Source: Candidatus Mediterraneibacter gallistercoris
GTDB lineage: Bacteria > Bacillota_A > Clostridia > Lachnospirales > Lachnospiraceae
Assembly: GCA_019119745.1 (NCBI GenBank)
Contig: DWWI01000014.1
Coordinates: forward strand, 1 to 8,084
Direction of reading: 5' to 3'
DNA length: 8,084 nt
A model generated the notes under the pieces. That model saw only the letters and a program-made list of their open reading frames with translations. It had not been told where the DNA came from and searched no databases. The position numbers and the translations under genes are program-made. The stretch's first letter is position 1. Every line of letters starts with the position of its first letter. Shown here in pieces: positions 5,814-8,084 of this stretch.

Positions 5814-8084
5814 CTATGGCAGCCTGCCGTAACACATAAAATGCTGCTGCCAGTAACTGCTGTTGATATTTGCATACTGGACCGGATCCCCGCAGTGGAT
5901 CATCATTCCATTACCTACATAGATGCCGATGTGAGATGCTCCGGACGTATTGTACGTTCCCTGGAAGAAAATCAGATCTCCAGGTTTTGCTTCTCCCGGT
6001 GCCACGTAAGTACACTGTCCCCGTAGCCCTTCTGCTGTCAGTCGTCCGTAATTCCATCCGTTGCCGCAGTTGTTTACTACATAGGAAACAAATCCGGAAC
6101 AGTCAAATCCTGACGGGGAATATCCTCCCCATACATAAGGAACACCCAGATATTTTTCTGCTTCGTGGATTATCCGAGCGAACTCTTCATCTTCCAGTGC
6201 TTCCGGCGGGATATCGTAGTCCATGCCCCCGGATCCTCCGGAAATCGCTCCGCTGTCCCAGAGATAATCCCGGTTTCCAAGCGTTGTATTCAGCGCATTG
6301 TAGAGAATCAGCTGTTCCTCATCCAGGTTTTCCCGCACTACAGCGTCAAGCCCCCGGTTTGTGAGTGTCACATACAGGATTTTGACTGTCCTGGTATTTG
6401 TCACAGTTACCTCATTGGTCCCGTTATCATCGGCCAGATAACATTCCCAGGTCTTGTGTCCATGAGCGGAAGCGGATGCATGATCGTCATAATAAACATC
6501 AAAATCTACACCGTACCGGTCAAAAGCCCCGGTGTCTTCTACGGTGTATTCCACACCATTCATTACAACTTTTGTTCCCATCGGGACGATTGGGTTAGAG
6601 GCATCCACCGCCAGGGTATGATTGGCCGTGGGATAAACTCCGCTGGCGGTCGGTCCGCCGGACCATTGACCGCAGCAGATGGAACAGCTGCAGTAGCCGC
6701 TCGTGACTACCTGTCCTAATGACTCTCCTACACGCACCGTCCGGGTCTCCGTCACGGTCTCTGTCCGTCCTTCTGTATGAAGGGAATACTGCTCCGAAAA
6801 CAAAGCTTCTATCTCCGCCTCTACATCGGCATAGGTCCAGTCTCCGTATTTCGCAGTCAGGTATGAGATCAGATGATAAGGATTATGAGAAATCTCACTC
6901 ACGTTATAGTTGTATTCGTCATAATCGGGATGCGTGGACTCCATCTGGTTAATCTGTTCATTCAGTGCCGCTTCCAACGCAGCATAGGCGTTCTCTGCCG
7001 CATAAATATCTTCGTCTGAGCTTGGGTATGTAGTAATCCCGATTACAGATCCGCTCCCCTGTACCGAAGCACTGCAGCTGGAAAAGGCCACGGCGATCAA
7101 AAGGAAGAGAAGTCCAAAGATTCCCAGGACGGCAAATACTGCATGATTCCTCCTTGCCACTTCTTTTAAGGCGTTCTTTGCCTTAGTGGTCATAGTCTCG
7201 GCTGCGGTAGCCGCTTTTGAGGCCCCTGCTTTTCCTGAGGATGCCCCGCTTCTGGCAGACTGATAAGCCTCTTTATAGCGTTTCCGCTGAAAAAAACGGT
7301 TCATAGCAGTCTGGCGGTCTTCCTGTTTCTTCTTATTAGAGGAGGTACTTCCTGTCCCTTCCTGCCCTCCCTGCGTGAATTTCAATCTGCTTTCCGAAGC
7401 ACTCTCCATATGAAGCCCCTGACGGCTAGATCGGACATCTGCTCTTTTACTCCGGTCCTGGGTATGTTTCAGGCTGACCGCAGCCCGTTCTGTCATCAAC
7501 TCTCCGGCCGAAACAGCATTTACAGCAGCGTTATCATCCGCTTCCTCTGATGCTTTCTCATGAACATATACCGAAGCGGCAGATGCCGCAGCTCCTGCGG
7601 CCTTGCGTCCTACTCCCATTCCGGCTCCCCGGACCATCTGGCTTCCTTCATCATCAAAAGCCAGACGCCCGGGTTTTGCCTGTTCTTCTTTCAGACGGGC
7701 CTTTTTCTGTCTGGTTTTGATCTGGGATTTCTGACCATCCAGTCCGTCTGTGTCCGGAACCGTCTCATGATCCCGGATTTTTTCTGACCGGTTCCTTACC
7801 TTTTCACTGTCTGCAGTTGTCTGCTGTCTGCTTTGCGGATCTCCATCCGCTGATATGCGCCGCTCTAATCTGGAGCCATCAACGCTTTCTTCTTCAGACA
7901 CCTCCTGTCGAAGAGACGCCTCCCGGATTTGTTTTTCAAATCTGGCGGACGGACGTCCCCTGCTTTTATCCGGCACATCTTTTTTCTGACCATCTCCGAT
8001 ATGTTCTTCCGTCAGACCATCCCTGGTCATCTTCTGTACCGTTTTTTCTTTGGCGGTATATTTCACTCCTGCCAGACTTTCCAC
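5814..8084 (-). CDS. CD1108-type membrane-anchored cell-wall hydrolase: 3D domain plus NlpC/P60 peptidase (5' end at window edge)
   Basis: The frame covers 756 codons from the right edge to TAG at 5814-5816. The first codon in the window is GTG, which could be the start, but no upstream sequence is available, so treat it as possibly 5' partial. Residues 1-312 are hydrophilic, charged and probably cytoplasmic and disordered, with a Gly/Ala patch at 152-170. One transmembrane helix lies at about 314-337 (AVFAVLGIFGLLFLLIAVAF). Outside it comes a helical region (355-435). A 3D domain follows (about 460-545; D494, D517, D527/D529 in AVDAS, EDTGAF and VDFDVYYDD), a fold linked to peptidoglycan-cleaving transglycosylases. 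The C-terminus is an NlpC/P60 endopeptidase (about 633-756) with C662 in FDCSGF, H718 in ASHIGIYVG and H730 in MIHCG. All catalytic residues are present. Family knowledge and neighbours point to local wall opening for conjugation, comparable to VirB1-type hydrolases. The DUF4315 gene follows after 15 nt. Confidence 0.93.
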   Translation of the reverse strand: MESLAGVKYTAKEKTVQKMTRDGLTEEHIGDGQKKDVPDKSRGRPSARFEKQIREASLRQEVSEEESVDGSRLERRISADGDPQSRQQTTADSEKVRNRSEKIRDHETVPDTDGLDGQKSQIKTRQKKARLKEEQAKPGRLAFDDEGSQMVRGAGMGVGRKAAGAAASAASVYVHEKASEEADDNAAVNAVSAGELMTERAAVSLKHTQDRSKRADVRSSRQGLHMESASESRLKFTQGGQEGTGSTSSNKKKQEDRQTAMNRFFQRKRYKEAYQSARSGASSGKAGASKAATAAETMTTKAKNALKEVARRNHAVFAVLGIFGLLFLLIAVAFSSCSASVQGSGSVIGITTYPSSDEDIYAAENAYAALEAALNEQINQMESTHPDYDEYNYNVSEISHNPYHLISYLTAKYGDWTYADVEAEIEALFSEQYSLHTEGRTETVTETRTVRVGESLGQVVTSGYCSCSICCGQWSGGPTASGVYPTANHTLAVDASNPIVPMGTKVVMNGVEYTVEDTGAFDRYGVDFDVYYDDHASASAHGHKTWECYLADDNGTNEVTVTNTRTVKILYVTLTNRGLDAVVRENLDEEQLILYNALNTTLGNRDYLWDSGAISGGSGGMDYDIPPEALEDEEFARIIHEAEKYLGVPYVWGGYSPSGFDCSGFVSYVVNNCGNGWNYGRLTAEGLRGQCTYVAPGEAKPGDLIFFQGTYNTSGASHIGIYVGNGMMIHCGDPVQYANINSSYWQQHFMCYGRLP

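Overview
The window is a compact, single-strand stretch of the conjugation and maintenance region of an integrative conjugative element of the broad Tn916/Tn1549 (CTn) type found in gut Firmicutes, most likely from a Lachnospiraceae or related clostridial host. This rests on protein content and gene order: an NlpC/P60 cell-wall hydrolase of the CD1108 type, a DUF4315 protein, a DUF4366 (CD1107-type) membrane protein, topoisomerase III, a DUF5688 protein and an ArdC-like/YodL protein. Strong AGGAGG ribosome sites and Firmicutes-type signal and membrane segments agree. No integrase, relaxase, origin of transfer, cargo gene, tRNA or CRISPR array is present, so the host cannot be fixed more closely and the element's ends lie outside.

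All six genes are on the minus strand, so transcription runs from 8084 down to 1. The CD1108-type hydrolase (8084-5814) is cut or just begins at the right edge. It is followed by the DUF4315 gene (5798-5490, TTG start), the DUF4366 gene (about 5512-4784, overlapping its neighbour), topB (4718-2604), the DUF5688 gene (2591-1521) and the ArdC-like gene (1449-1, running off the left edge). Coding density is nearly total. The only gaps are 12-15 nt ribosome-site spacers and two gaps of 65 and 71 nt. No stretch over 300 nt lacks a gene, and the plus-strand ORFs are antisense shadows.

The likely division of labour is as follows. The CD1108-type protein is a membrane-anchored enzyme with an outward-facing 3D domain and NlpC/P60 peptidase to open the peptidoglycan for the mating channel. 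The DUF4315 and DUF4366 proteins are small companions at the membrane. TopB resolves DNA topology during transfer or replication. The ArdC-like protein carries an ssDNA-binding-type N-terminal domain and a zincin motif and may protect or process incoming DNA. DUF5688 has no known function.

The most notable non-coding signal is that both larger gaps hold a terminator-like hairpin plus T-run on the coding strand, each ending only a few bases before the ribosome site of the next gene (topB and the ArdC-like gene). There is no room for a promoter between hairpin and gene. The operon therefore looks built for partial termination or for processive antitermination.
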